A DNA stretch of 64,000 nucleotides, from the NCBI GenBank assembly GCA_945889195.1, contig CAMDBB010000001.1:62001-126000 (forward strand), read 5' to 3'. Positions 45,647 through 54,266 of the stretch are shown in pieces (positions within the stretch are counted from its first letter, which is position 1; each line of letters starts with the position of its first letter). The DNA comes from Bifidobacterium breve (GTDB lineage Bacteria > Actinomycetota > Actinomycetes > Nanopelagicales > Nanopelagicaceae). Made by a program: the position numbers and the translations under genes. Under the pieces are notes generated by a model. The model saw only the letters and a program-made list of their open reading frames with translations. It made no database searches and was not told where the DNA came from.

Positions 45647-45708
45647 TTAGGCGTCACATAGAGGTATGTTGCGGAAAAACACGCCCCTTTCCCTTGTACT
45701 GTGCGCTC

Positions 45709-46311
45709 GTGCTCGCACTAATTCCTGGATTTCTGACCGGACTCTCGCTCATTATTGCGATCGGGGCTCAGAATGCCTTCGTCATCCGCCAAGGGCTTAT
45801 GCGTCAACATGTTCTACTCATTGTTGCTATCTGTGCGATTTCGGATGCTGCCCTCATCTTTTTGGGAACAGGTGGGCTAGGAACTCTCATTCAGAGCAGG
45901 CCATCGCTGCTCGAGTTCATCCGCTGGTTTGGCGTTATCTACTTAACGTGGTTTGGAATCAGAAGCCTTCGCTCCGCTTTCAAGAGCCAGAGCCTTAACG
46001 CTGGTGAAGGTTCTGCAATCAGCAAGAGCAAGATTGTTGCCACATGCCTAGCGCTGACATTTCTCAATCCGCATGTCTATTTAGATACTGTGATTCTGCT
46101 CGGCAGTATTGCCAATCAATTTGAAGAGGATCGCTGGTTCTTCGCTATTGGTGGAGCCGTTGCTAGCGTGGTCTGGTTCTCAACGATTGGATTTGGCGCC
46201 CGCGCAGCTTCACGCTTTATGTCAAAGCCGATCTTTTGGAAGATACTCGACTCAGTGATTGCCACAGTGATGTTTACTATCGCCATCACTTTGGCCTTTT
46301 ATAAATTCTAA
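45709..46311 (+). CDS. LysE/ArgO family amino-acid exporter
   Basis: LIPGFLTGLSLIIAIGAQNAFVIRQGL; GVIYLTWFGIRSLRSA; GTG start preceded by TACTGT-N6. Confidence 0.88.
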   Translation: MLALIPGFLTGLSLIIAIGAQNAFVIRQGLMRQHVLLIVAICAISDAALIFLGTGGLGTLIQSRPSLLEFIRWFGVIYLTWFGIRSLRSAFKSQSLNAGEGSAISKSKIVATCLALTFLNPHVYLDTVILLGSIANQFEEDRWFFAIGGAVASVVWFSTIGFGARAASRFMSKPIFWKILDSVIATVMFTIAITLAFYKF

Positions 46312-46676
46312 GGGGCAACCTTTACATACCGGTAGAGCCCTTTGTAGATATTGCATCTCTTTGAGACATCTGCCCAAGCAGCTTTATCGAGCCTTGCTTT
46401 AGTGCAGTCATCGCGAAGCTGTGTAACGCCCGTAAGGAGACCGTTGTACTCCTTAGATGTTAAGCAATTCTTATTCACAAAACCCATCTGATACGCCTTC
46501 ACAACGCGTCGTGCGTATTCCTGGGGTGCATCGGCTTCAGATCCTGAGTACTTCGCATCTAGCATCTGCTGGATATCGGTCTTAAGCGCTGAGCATGGAC
46601 GCTTTGCAGCAACTGCTTCTGGTGTAATCACCAGAGTAGTAATTAGTAAGGAAAGTGCGACTAGTACACGCTTCAT
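46308..46676 (-). CDS. Small secreted Cys-containing hypothetical protein
   Basis: Signal peptide MKRVLVALSLLITTLVITPEAVAA; four Cys in the mature part. Confidence 0.65.
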   Translation of the reverse strand: MKRVLVALSLLITTLVITPEAVAAKRPCSALKTDIQQMLDAKYSGSEADAPQEYARRVVKAYQMGFVNKNCLTSKEYNGLLTGVTQLRDDCTKARLDKAAWADVSKRCNIYKGLYRYVKVAP

Positions 46677-46765
46677 CGAATAACCCTTTGTTAGACACTG
46701 TCTCTGATAGACAGCGCCTCAACTGTAGAAGAGGTTCTTTCGACCCGCACTTTAGAATCTGAAGC

Positions 46766-47662
46766 TCAGGAACTGACCCGCTTGCGCTTGCTGATGTAGA
46801 GAATTCCCAGCGCAACGGTCACAATTCCAAGATAGCTCTGTCCGACCAGGGGCTCACCGATAACAACGGCGGCCAAGATGGTCGCTGTCGCGGGCTCCGC
46901 CAGAACTACCGTGGCAGCCAGACTGGACGGGATTCGCTTCAACCCATACATAAAGAGGATGTAGCCCACTGACGTTGTAAATATTCCGAGCCAGAGCGTT
47001 GTCAGTATTCCGTTGCGAGTTGTGAGCCAGATTGGACTTTCAGCGAAGAGGAAGGGTGCACTAAATAGGGCTGCGACGCCAAATGTCTGGGCGGTAACCC
47101 AGATATCGCTCGCCCCCTTCTCCAGAGACTTACGGCAAATCACATTAAAGATTGCAAAGCCAAGGCCTGCAATAGATGCGAGCACAATGCCAAAGAAATT
47201 AAACCCTTCAACGCCATTGGCTGTTCCCACCAAAACTATTCCGATAATGGTGACAGATGTTCCGATATACCAATTGAGTAGCGGCTTCTCTCGAAGAATC
47301 AAATATGCAACGATCGCCGAGAATGTCGGAGCAGTGCCTAGAGCAGTAACAGTTGCTATCGCAATTCCTGTCGAATTAACGGCGCTAAAGAAAGTCAGTT
47401 GGTAGATCGCAATTCCACATCCTGCGATAAGCAGATCGGCACGTGGCATGCGATATCCGCTATTTCTGCGCTCTAGCAGATAGGCGAAGATGAAGAGGAA
47501 GAGCGCACCACACAGTAAGCGGGCAGATGCGACAGCTACGGGTGAGATATCAGGGACTCCGAGTTGCTGCGTCGTTCCCGTGGTACCAAAGCAGAAAGCA
47601 GCCCCAAGGATTGCGAGAATTCCGGCACGTGAAGAGTTAACTCTTTCGCCAGTAGTACTCAT
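46766..47662 (-). CDS. EamA/DMT family transporter
   Basis: About 10 hydrophobic helices; AILGAAFCFGTTGTTQQLG...; AATVVLAEPATATILAAVVIGEPL; start MSTTGERV. Confidence 0.87.
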   Translation of the reverse strand: MSTTGERVNSSRAGILAILGAAFCFGTTGTTQQLGVPDISPVAVASARLLCGALFLFIFAYLLERRNSGYRMPRADLLIAGCGIAIYQLTFFSAVNSTGIAIATVTALGTAPTFSAIVAYLILREKPLLNWYIGTSVTIIGIVLVGTANGVEGFNFFGIVLASIAGLGFAIFNVICRKSLEKGASDIWVTAQTFGVAALFSAPFLFAESPIWLTTRNGILTTLWLGIFTTSVGYILFMYGLKRIPSSLAATVVLAEPATATILAAVVIGEPLVGQSYLGIVTVALGILYISKRKRVSS

Positions 47663-47690
47663 CAGGCAAGGATACTCGTAAGATGCGCTC

Positions 47691-49175
47691 ATGACCTTTC
47701 GCGCGATGAAGCCAATGGATGGAACTCCTTTCGGAGATGAGATTGCAGAGCACTCACAGAACGATGTAACTCAGATGATTCAGAAGGCGGCATCTGTCGC
47801 CAACGAATTAGCGAAGTTATCGCCAGCTGATCATGCAAAGCTACTAAGAACTATTGGCGTTCATATTGAGAGCGCCCGCGAACAATTGGTAGCAACAGCA
47901 TGTGCTGAGACCGCTCTTGCTGAAGGCCGCATTGGTGGAGAAATCACTCGCACAACTGTTCAGTTCAATCGCTTCGCTGAATTGGTCGAAACAGGAGAAC
48001 ACCTCAAGGTCGCCATCGATAAGGCCAACCCTGATTACTCCCCTGCGCCACGCCCTGATATTCGAAAGCTCAATCAACCCCTCGGCGTTGTAGCGATCTT
48101 TGCCGCCAGCAACTTTCCGCTCGCCTTCTCTGTGGCAGGAGGAGATGCAGCTTCTGCAATTGCTGCAGGTAACGCAGTTGTAGCTAAAGCCCATCCTTCT
48201 CATCCAAATACCTGCGCCATCATTGAAAGATGCGTTAAGGGTGCGTTGAAGGAATGTGGAATTTCAGAGAACGCCTTCTCAATCGTTCAAGGGGTAAGCC
48301 CACAAATCACGCATTGGTTGGCGCTAGACCCACTTATCCAAGCGATTGGATTTACTGGTTCCGAAATAGTTGGACGAATCCTTGTCGATCTAGCTGCATC
48401 ACGCGAAGTACCAATCCCAGTCTTTGCTGAGATGGGAAGTCTCAATCCTCTTTTCATTACCAACTCTGCAATTGCAGAGCGCTCTGAAGCACTTGCTAAA
48501 GGGCTAGTCGACTCTGCACTTATGGGCTCTGGTCAATTCTGCACAAAGCCAGGGCTTGTATTTGTTCCAGATGATGCGCAATTTATGTCGACCATTAAGA
48601 CCTATCTCGCCACTCTCGCCGTTGCTCCATTGCTGAGCAAATCAATCGCCGATCGCTTTTCCAGCGCTATCGCAGAGCTTGCAAAGATTTCGGGCGTTGA
48701 GGTTTTATCTGGCACCGCTTCTTCTCAAGGTTTTGGTGTAACCCCCACATTCTTCATCACCGATTGGAAGACAGCGCAAGCAAATCCTCATCTTCTAGAA
48801 GAGCACTTCGGACCGACAACAGTAATCATCAAGTCCGCACAAGATAACTTTGGCGCGATAGCGCAATCACTTGGTGGGCAATTAACCTCGACGATTCAAG
48901 GAACAGATAGCGACAGCGTTGCAGAACTCATCGCCATTCTTTCTCAGAAGTCAGGGCGAGTAATCTGGAACGGCTTCCCTACAGGTGTCGCAGTGACAGC
49001 TGCAATGACTCATGGTGGGCCTTGGCCTTCATCATCCACACATACAACTTCAGTAGGCGTAGATGCGATCTATCGATTTATGCGCCCTGTTTCTTATCAA
49101 GGGCTGCCTCAGAGCGCGCTACCTGTTGCGCTACAAGATGCCAATCCGTGGAAGGTTCCGCAGCAAATCAACTAA
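47691..49175 (+). CDS. Aldehyde dehydrogenase, alpha-ketoglutaric semialdehyde dehydrogenase-like
   Basis: LGVVAIFAASNFPLAFSVAGGDAASAIAAGNAVVAKAHPSHP; FTGSEIVGR; GSGQFCTKPGLVF catalytic Cys. Confidence 0.88.
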   Translation: MTFRAMKPMDGTPFGDEIAEHSQNDVTQMIQKAASVANELAKLSPADHAKLLRTIGVHIESAREQLVATACAETALAEGRIGGEITRTTVQFNRFAELVETGEHLKVAIDKANPDYSPAPRPDIRKLNQPLGVVAIFAASNFPLAFSVAGGDAASAIAAGNAVVAKAHPSHPNTCAIIERCVKGALKECGISENAFSIVQGVSPQITHWLALDPLIQAIGFTGSEIVGRILVDLAASREVPIPVFAEMGSLNPLFITNSAIAERSEALAKGLVDSALMGSGQFCTKPGLVFVPDDAQFMSTIKTYLATLAVAPLLSKSIADRFSSAIAELAKISGVEVLSGTASSQGFGVTPTFFITDWKTAQANPHLLEEHFGPTTVIIKSAQDNFGAIAQSLGGQLTSTIQGTDSDSVAELIAILSQKSGRVIWNGFPTGVAVTAAMTHGGPWPSSSTHTTSVGVDAIYRFMRPVSYQGLPQSALPVALQDANPWKVPQQIN

Positions 49176-49189
49176 GCCTTTAATAGGGT

Positions 49190-50194
49190 TTAAACGATGA
49201 ATCCATTTGGGAATGGATCATTGGGATCTAAGGTCCATGTTGCTTCACCCATCACCCAAGCGCGACCAGTAATCATCGGAACTATTGCATCAAAGTTGCC
49301 GACCTTGGTCCGCTCTTTGACGCGAGCTTCAAAGTGAGAACCGATCCACGATTCATTCTTCAAAACATCTGAATCGCTAAACTCCCCGCGCGCAACCATC
49401 TGCGCCAACCGCGCACTTGTGCCAGTTCCGCATGGCGATCTGTCGAACCATCCAGGATGAATAGCCATCGCATTCTTCCAATGCAGCGGCCCTTCACCTC
49501 CAGGCGAAATGAAATCGACGTGATGACAGATTGCAATATCTGGATTCTCAGGATGGATCGGACGATTCTGCTCATTGATTGCATCAGAAATCGCAAGACC
49601 CAAGTCAAGGAACTTCTGTCCGTTCTCGCGCTTGAATTCCAAACCGACTCGTTCAACTGGCACGATCGCGTAGAAGTTTCCTCCATATGCAATGTCATAG
49701 GTGAGTTCACCAAAACCAGGAACGTTCACCTTCTGATCGAGGGCAAGGCAGAAGGATGGAACATTGGTCATGGTGACCGACTTGGCCCGGCCATTCTCAA
49801 CTGCAACATCAACAACTACAAGTCCGGCAGGTGTATCAAGACGAATTGTTGTTACAGGCTCGACAACTTTGACCAACTTCTTCTCAACGAGAGCGGTTGC
49901 TACTCCGATAGTTCCATGTCCACACATCGGCAAACATCCCGATACCTCGATGTAGACAACACCCCAATCAGCATCTGGTCTCGTTGGTTTCTGCAGAATT
50001 GCACCGCTCATGGCGCTGTGGCCTCGTGGTTCAAACATCAACCATTGGCGCCAGAAATCCATATGCTCCATAAAGTGCAGGCGCTTATCAAACATCGTCG
50101 CACCAGGAATTTCACCGATACCCGAAGTAACTACACGCGTCGGCATTCCCTCGGTATGTGTTTCAACCGTTGTGACCGTTCGTATGCTCTCCAT
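49190..50194 (-). CDS. Proline racemase superfamily, 4-hydroxyproline epimerase-like
   Basis: Both catalytic cysteines: GCLPMCGHGTIG and DRSPCGTGTSARLA; hydroxyproline-cluster neighbours. Confidence 0.87.
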   Translation of the reverse strand: MESIRTVTTVETHTEGMPTRVVTSGIGEIPGATMFDKRLHFMEHMDFWRQWLMFEPRGHSAMSGAILQKPTRPDADWGVVYIEVSGCLPMCGHGTIGVATALVEKKLVKVVEPVTTIRLDTPAGLVVVDVAVENGRAKSVTMTNVPSFCLALDQKVNVPGFGELTYDIAYGGNFYAIVPVERVGLEFKRENGQKFLDLGLAISDAINEQNRPIHPENPDIAICHHVDFISPGGEGPLHWKNAMAIHPGWFDRSPCGTGTSARLAQMVARGEFSDSDVLKNESWIGSHFEARVKERTKVGNFDAIVPMITGRAWVMGEATWTLDPNDPFPNGFIV

Positions 50195-50214
50195 GGCCTA
50201 CAACCTACTTTGGA

Positions 50215-51108
50215 TTAACGGTTCTTGAAATAAGCAAGAGCAACATCCATCTCACGATGAATCTGCGCCTGTTCGTGAGCCGGTAAAGGTAGGCGAGGAA
50301 GACGAGTAGGTCCGCCGTAGCGACCTACATGGTCCATTCCGAGCTTGATCGCTTGGATAAATTCCTTCTTTGAATCCCAGTGGAAGACATCATGGAGCGC
50401 TGAATACATTGGAGCTGCCTCTTTGAAATTTCCAGCAGTTGCAAGGTTGTAGAGCTCCATAGATTCCTTTGGAAGCGCATTTGGAAACCCTGCGATCCAT
50501 CCAGCAACTCCCGCTGTTGCTAGTTCTAGGAATACATCATCTGCTCCAACGATTACTTCAATGCGTGGTGCAAGTCGTTTGATCTGCCAGATTCGGCGAA
50601 CATCGCCTGAGAACTCCTTGATTGCGACAACTCCAGGAACCTCATCTGCGATTCGCGCAACGAGCTTTGGAGTCAGATCTACCTTGGTATCGAATGGATT
50701 GTTGTAAGCAATGATTGGAATACCAACGCGAGCAACTTCCTTGTAGTGAGCTACTACTTCATCATCAGATGCGCGATATGCATTGGGAGGAAGCAACATC
50801 ACAGCGCCGGCTCCTGCCTTCTGCGCGTGCTCTGCCCACTTGCGGGATTCGGCTGCACCATATGCGGCAACGCCTGGAACTACGCTAAATCCTTTAGGTG
50901 CTGCAGCGACGGCAACTTCAACCATCTTGGCGCGCTCTTCAGCGGTGAGAACTTGATACTCACCCAATGAACCGTTTGGAATTACTCCATGAGTTCCATT
51001 CGCTGCAAGCCACGCAACATGTTCTGCGTACTTGTCGTAATCGATTGAGAGATCTGCCTTAAATGGTGTTGCAGTAGCGGTAAGGACGCCGTTCCAAGGA
51101 TTAGTCAT
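50215..51108 (-). CDS. DapA superfamily aldolase/deaminase (pyrroline-4-hydroxy-2-carboxylate deaminase-like)
   Basis: GVLTATATPF; PNGSLGEYQVLTAEER; VVAIKEFSGD Schiff-base Lys; cluster context. Confidence 0.82.
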   Translation of the reverse strand: MTNPWNGVLTATATPFKADLSIDYDKYAEHVAWLAANGTHGVIPNGSLGEYQVLTAEERAKMVEVAVAAAPKGFSVVPGVAAYGAAESRKWAEHAQKAGAGAVMLLPPNAYRASDDEVVAHYKEVARVGIPIIAYNNPFDTKVDLTPKLVARIADEVPGVVAIKEFSGDVRRIWQIKRLAPRIEVIVGADDVFLELATAGVAGWIAGFPNALPKESMELYNLATAGNFKEAAPMYSALHDVFHWDSKKEFIQAIKLGMDHVGRYGGPTRLPRLPLPAHEQAQIHREMDVALAYFKNR

Positions 51109-51118
51109 AACCCAAACT

Positions 51119-52456
51119 TTACCCTGCAATCCCATCTCCGAGTACACCTAAAGAGATAGGAGCGGCGATAGGTCTATTGCTGGCAGCCAATCGTTCATTA
51201 CGTGAGACAGCGCACTTTGTAGTACTTGCAACGAGATCACTTACATTTCTGGAACATACGCGGCCCTGACAAAGTCCCATCCCTGCTCGTGTGAAGAGCT
51301 TTGAAGTACGCGCATCTTCAGCACCCAACTCTTGAACAGATTCAATGACTTCTTGGCAGCTGACCTCTTCACACCGACAAATGACAGTTTCATCTGTCAG
51401 CCACTGTTGCCATCCAGCGCCTACTGGGTAACTTCTTTGCAGCGCACGAGCAAATAACCTTTTGGTAAATCTCTTCCAGATTAGCGCCATCGGAATTCTT
51501 GAACCAGCTGCAGATAGACCAGCAATAGCGCCTTCGGCAAGAGCTAAATCTGCACCACCTATACCTGTGGCCTCTCCCGCAATCCAAATGTTCTGCACAC
51601 TTGCACGTTGTTCTCGGTCAACTGCGAAGATCACGGTCTCGTCTCTATCGAGAGTCTGCGCACAACCCAGAATGCCGCCAAGTGTGACATCAGGAAGAAA
51701 ACCCCATCCAGTTGCCACAACATCTGCCGTAGCGCTACGAACGTTCTTCTTTCTGATACTCAGATTGGAACGGACCTTGGAAATGTTAACTTCCCCATTG
51801 TGATAACCCGTTACCGCAGAACCAAAAGAAACTTTTATCTTAAGTCGAAGAATCGCGCTGACATAGTGAATCAATTCAGGGAATTTGCCAGGATTGAGCA
51901 GTAGCGCAAGTGGAGACAGCGCCCAACGCAGCGGACTCTGTGCCTCAATGATTTCAACTCGCGCACCGTTCTTAGCAAGTGCCGTTGCAACAGGGAGAAG
52001 AAATGGTCCTGTTCCTGAAACAACAATGGTCTTTCCAGCGACAACTCCGTGCCCTTTAAGAAGTGATTGAGCTCCGCCTGGGGTCATCACGCCTGAAGTA
52101 GTCCATCCAGGAAAGGGCAGCGTGCGATCGTACGCACCGGTTGTCAGAATGATCTTCTGACCAGAAATCTTCTTCTCTACTCCCCCTTGAAGGTAGTTAA
52201 GCTGATATCCATCACCTAACTTTTCAGCGCTCCATACTTGTGCGCCCGTAATATGAGTAATCAATATATTCTGCTGCAACTCATGAAGGTAATCTATTGA
52301 ACGGTTGCTCTTGTAACCAGAAACCTCAGTTTGATGTCTCCAGTACTGACCACCGCCACGAGCTTGTGAATCTATAACAGTAACGTGGCAGCCTTTACTG
52401 GCCGCGCTCTTCGCCGCTGCCAGACCAGCAGGGCCTGCTCCTACAACAATAATCAC
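51119..52456 (-). CDS. FAD/NAD(P) oxidoreductase, HcnB/LhpE-like D-hydroxyproline dehydrogenase subunit
   Basis: VVGAGPAGLAAAKSAASKGCHVTVID; C-terminal BFD-like CRCEEVSCQEVIE...GLCQGRVC. Confidence 0.83.
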   Translation of the reverse strand: MIIVVGAGPAGLAAAKSAASKGCHVTVIDSQARGGGQYWRHQTEVSGYKSNRSIDYLHELQQNILITHITGAQVWSAEKLGDGYQLNYLQGGVEKKISGQKIILTTGAYDRTLPFPGWTTSGVMTPGGAQSLLKGHGVVAGKTIVVSGTGPFLLPVATALAKNGARVEIIEAQSPLRWALSPLALLLNPGKFPELIHYVSAILRLKIKVSFGSAVTGYHNGEVNISKVRSNLSIRKKNVRSATADVVATGWGFLPDVTLGGILGCAQTLDRDETVIFAVDREQRASVQNIWIAGEATGIGGADLALAEGAIAGLSAAGSRIPMALIWKRFTKRLFARALQRSYPVGAGWQQWLTDETVICRCEEVSCQEVIESVQELGAEDARTSKLFTRAGMGLCQGRVCSRNVSDLVASTTKCAVSRNERLAASNRPIAAPISLGVLGDGIAG

Positions 52457-52704
52457 AGGCTGCTCTCCACATTCATATCGCTGGAGATTTCAATCAAGCA
52501 TGCTCTCTGATTTGCAACTCCATCAATAGTTACGACGCAATCAAAACAAATTCCAATACCGCAGAAGATTGAGCGGGGTTCTTCTCCAAAACGAGTTCTC
52601 CGCAACTCTCTCTGCTCATTAGCAATCAAAGCGGCAGCAATGCTCTGGCCCTTAGCGCCAGTAAATTTCTCACCGTTAAAGAAGAATGAAATGTCGTTGC
52701 TCAT
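52453..52704 (-). CDS. (2Fe-2S)-binding small subunit, HcnA/LhpF-like
   Basis: 83 aa; IFCGIGICFDCVVTIDGVANQRAC. Confidence 0.86.
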   Translation of the reverse strand: MSNDISFFFNGEKFTGAKGQSIAAALIANEQRELRRTRFGEEPRSIFCGIGICFDCVVTIDGVANQRACLIEISSDMNVESSL

Positions 52705-53843
52705 ACCTTCGCCATCGCAAATCTCGCTGGGCTAAATGCGCTTGCATCCATAAAGCTTGGTCGACCCAATATTTCATCTGTAATCAACGCCGCAGAACCT
52801 GGGGCTAAACCGATTCCGGCGCCTTCATGTCCTGCTGAATGCCATAGACCTTTCACCTGCGCATCTTCACCCACTACAGGAAGATGATCTGGGGCGTATG
52901 GTCTAAAGCCGTGATAGGCGCGTAGCAGTTGGACATCGCGTAGTACCGGAAAGAGTGAAGTTGCTTGAGCTGCTAGCTTTCGTAAGATCTCAACATTCTT
53001 AGAACCATCAAAGCCCACGCGTTCGCGACTTGCACCAATCAAAATGGTTCCACTTCGAGTGCCTTCAACAACTGTGCTTGTCTGCAGATCCGCATCACTG
53101 CTTGCCACATTTGCAACGTAGTCAGAGTCATAGACTTTATGAGAAATGTACTGTGGAGCTGGCTCAGTTACCAAGATGAATCCACGGCGCGGAGCAATAG
53201 GTAAATCAGAACCTGCCATGCGGGCAATCTCGCCAGCCCATGTTCCCGTCGCGTTTATAACGATGGGTGCAAGGAATTTTCCTTTCGATGTCTGGATTCC
53301 ATATACCTGTGAATCCTTCACCAAGACCTCAGTGACTTTTGCCTGTGAGATAAATTGGCCACCTCGAGCAATCACAGTGCGAATCACATGCGCCGCCGCC
53401 AACATGGGCTGACATTGCGCATCTTGCGGATAGAAGACACCGCTATGAAACTCCGGGTGAAGATAAGGCTCGAGGTTATGAAGTTCAGCTTGGCCTACAA
53501 CCTGCGCATCAACCCCATGTTCTCGTTGATGAGATGCCAATTTCATCAACGCAGAATCATCGTGACGTGCGACTACTACTCCACCTTTGGCTTCAAGTTC
53601 AAAGTAGTCGCCGACATCTTCTTGCATCTCAAACCAGAGATCGCGAGAGCGCAGCGCCAGGGTGAGTTCAGGGCCTGGGTCTTTATCTGATACCAGAATG
53701 TTTCCTTCGCCTGCACCAGTAGTTCCGCTAGAAACAGAACCGCGATCTATGACAAGTACGTTAAGACCTGCATTAGTCAGTGAAAGTGCGCACGATGCGC
53801 CCACGATTCCAGCGCCAATAACTATGGCGTCAGGGCTTTTCAT
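52701..53843 (-). CDS. FAD-dependent D-amino-acid oxidase-like subunit, HcnC/LhpB-like
   Basis: IVIGAGIVGASCALSLTNAGLNVLVIDRG; YHGFRPYAPDHLPVVGEDAQVKGLWHSAGHEGAGIGLAPGSA. Confidence 0.86.
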   Translation of the reverse strand: MKSPDAIVIGAGIVGASCALSLTNAGLNVLVIDRGSVSSGTTGAGEGNILVSDKDPGPELTLALRSRDLWFEMQEDVGDYFELEAKGGVVVARHDDSALMKLASHQREHGVDAQVVGQAELHNLEPYLHPEFHSGVFYPQDAQCQPMLAAAHVIRTVIARGGQFISQAKVTEVLVKDSQVYGIQTSKGKFLAPIVINATGTWAGEIARMAGSDLPIAPRRGFILVTEPAPQYISHKVYDSDYVANVASSDADLQTSTVVEGTRSGTILIGASRERVGFDGSKNVEILRKLAAQATSLFPVLRDVQLLRAYHGFRPYAPDHLPVVGEDAQVKGLWHSAGHEGAGIGLAPGSAALITDEILGRPSFMDASAFSPARFAMAKV

Positions 53844-53857
53844 GGAGGAAGTCTGCT

Positions 53858-54262
53858 CTATTTCTGGATTTGTTGCAGAACATCGTTAAGAGAGTCTTCG
53901 CTTGCAGGCGCTATATCCCACGGCTTATGAAGTCCGTCTTTTGACCATCGTGGAATCACATGCATGTGAAGATGGAAGACAGTCTGCCAGCCAGCTTCGC
54001 GGCTCATCTGAAAAACAGATGTTCCTTCAGAAGCCAGTTTTCTCTGCAAGAGATCTGCAACCTCTTTCGCCATACTGGCAACTGCTGCATATGTCGCGCT
54101 ATCTGCCTGATGGATGTCGTCTACGTGCTTCTTTGGAATTACCAACGTATGGCCTCGGTTTGCAGGAAAGATATCGAGAAATGCTAGGCACTCGTCATTC
54201 TCCATGACCTTCCTTGCAGGAATAGTTCCTGCGACTATTCCACAGAAGATGCAATCAGACAT
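53858..54262 (-). CDS. HIT family protein (HinT-like)
   Basis: MSDCIFCGIVAGTIPARKVMENDECLAFLDIFPANRGHTLVIPKKHV; HLHMHVIPRW. Confidence 0.93.
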   Translation of the reverse strand: MSDCIFCGIVAGTIPARKVMENDECLAFLDIFPANRGHTLVIPKKHVDDIHQADSATYAAVASMAKEVADLLQRKLASEGTSVFQMSREAGWQTVFHLHMHVIPRWSKDGLHKPWDIAPASEDSLNDVLQQIQK

Positions 54263-54266
54263 AGGT

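Noticed and set aside
45583-45657. In-frame N-terminal extension of the permease (MTPNLSVSPFAVLAASCARHTERKA) from a GTG at 45657
   Set aside because: Considered as leaderless coding start, but no TANNNT hexamer is at the required spacing and the region is better explained as structured leader; kept as an explicit alternative
49457-50218. 253-aa plus-strand ORF
   Set aside because: Fully antisense to the conserved epimerase gene; low-complexity, no recognisable domain
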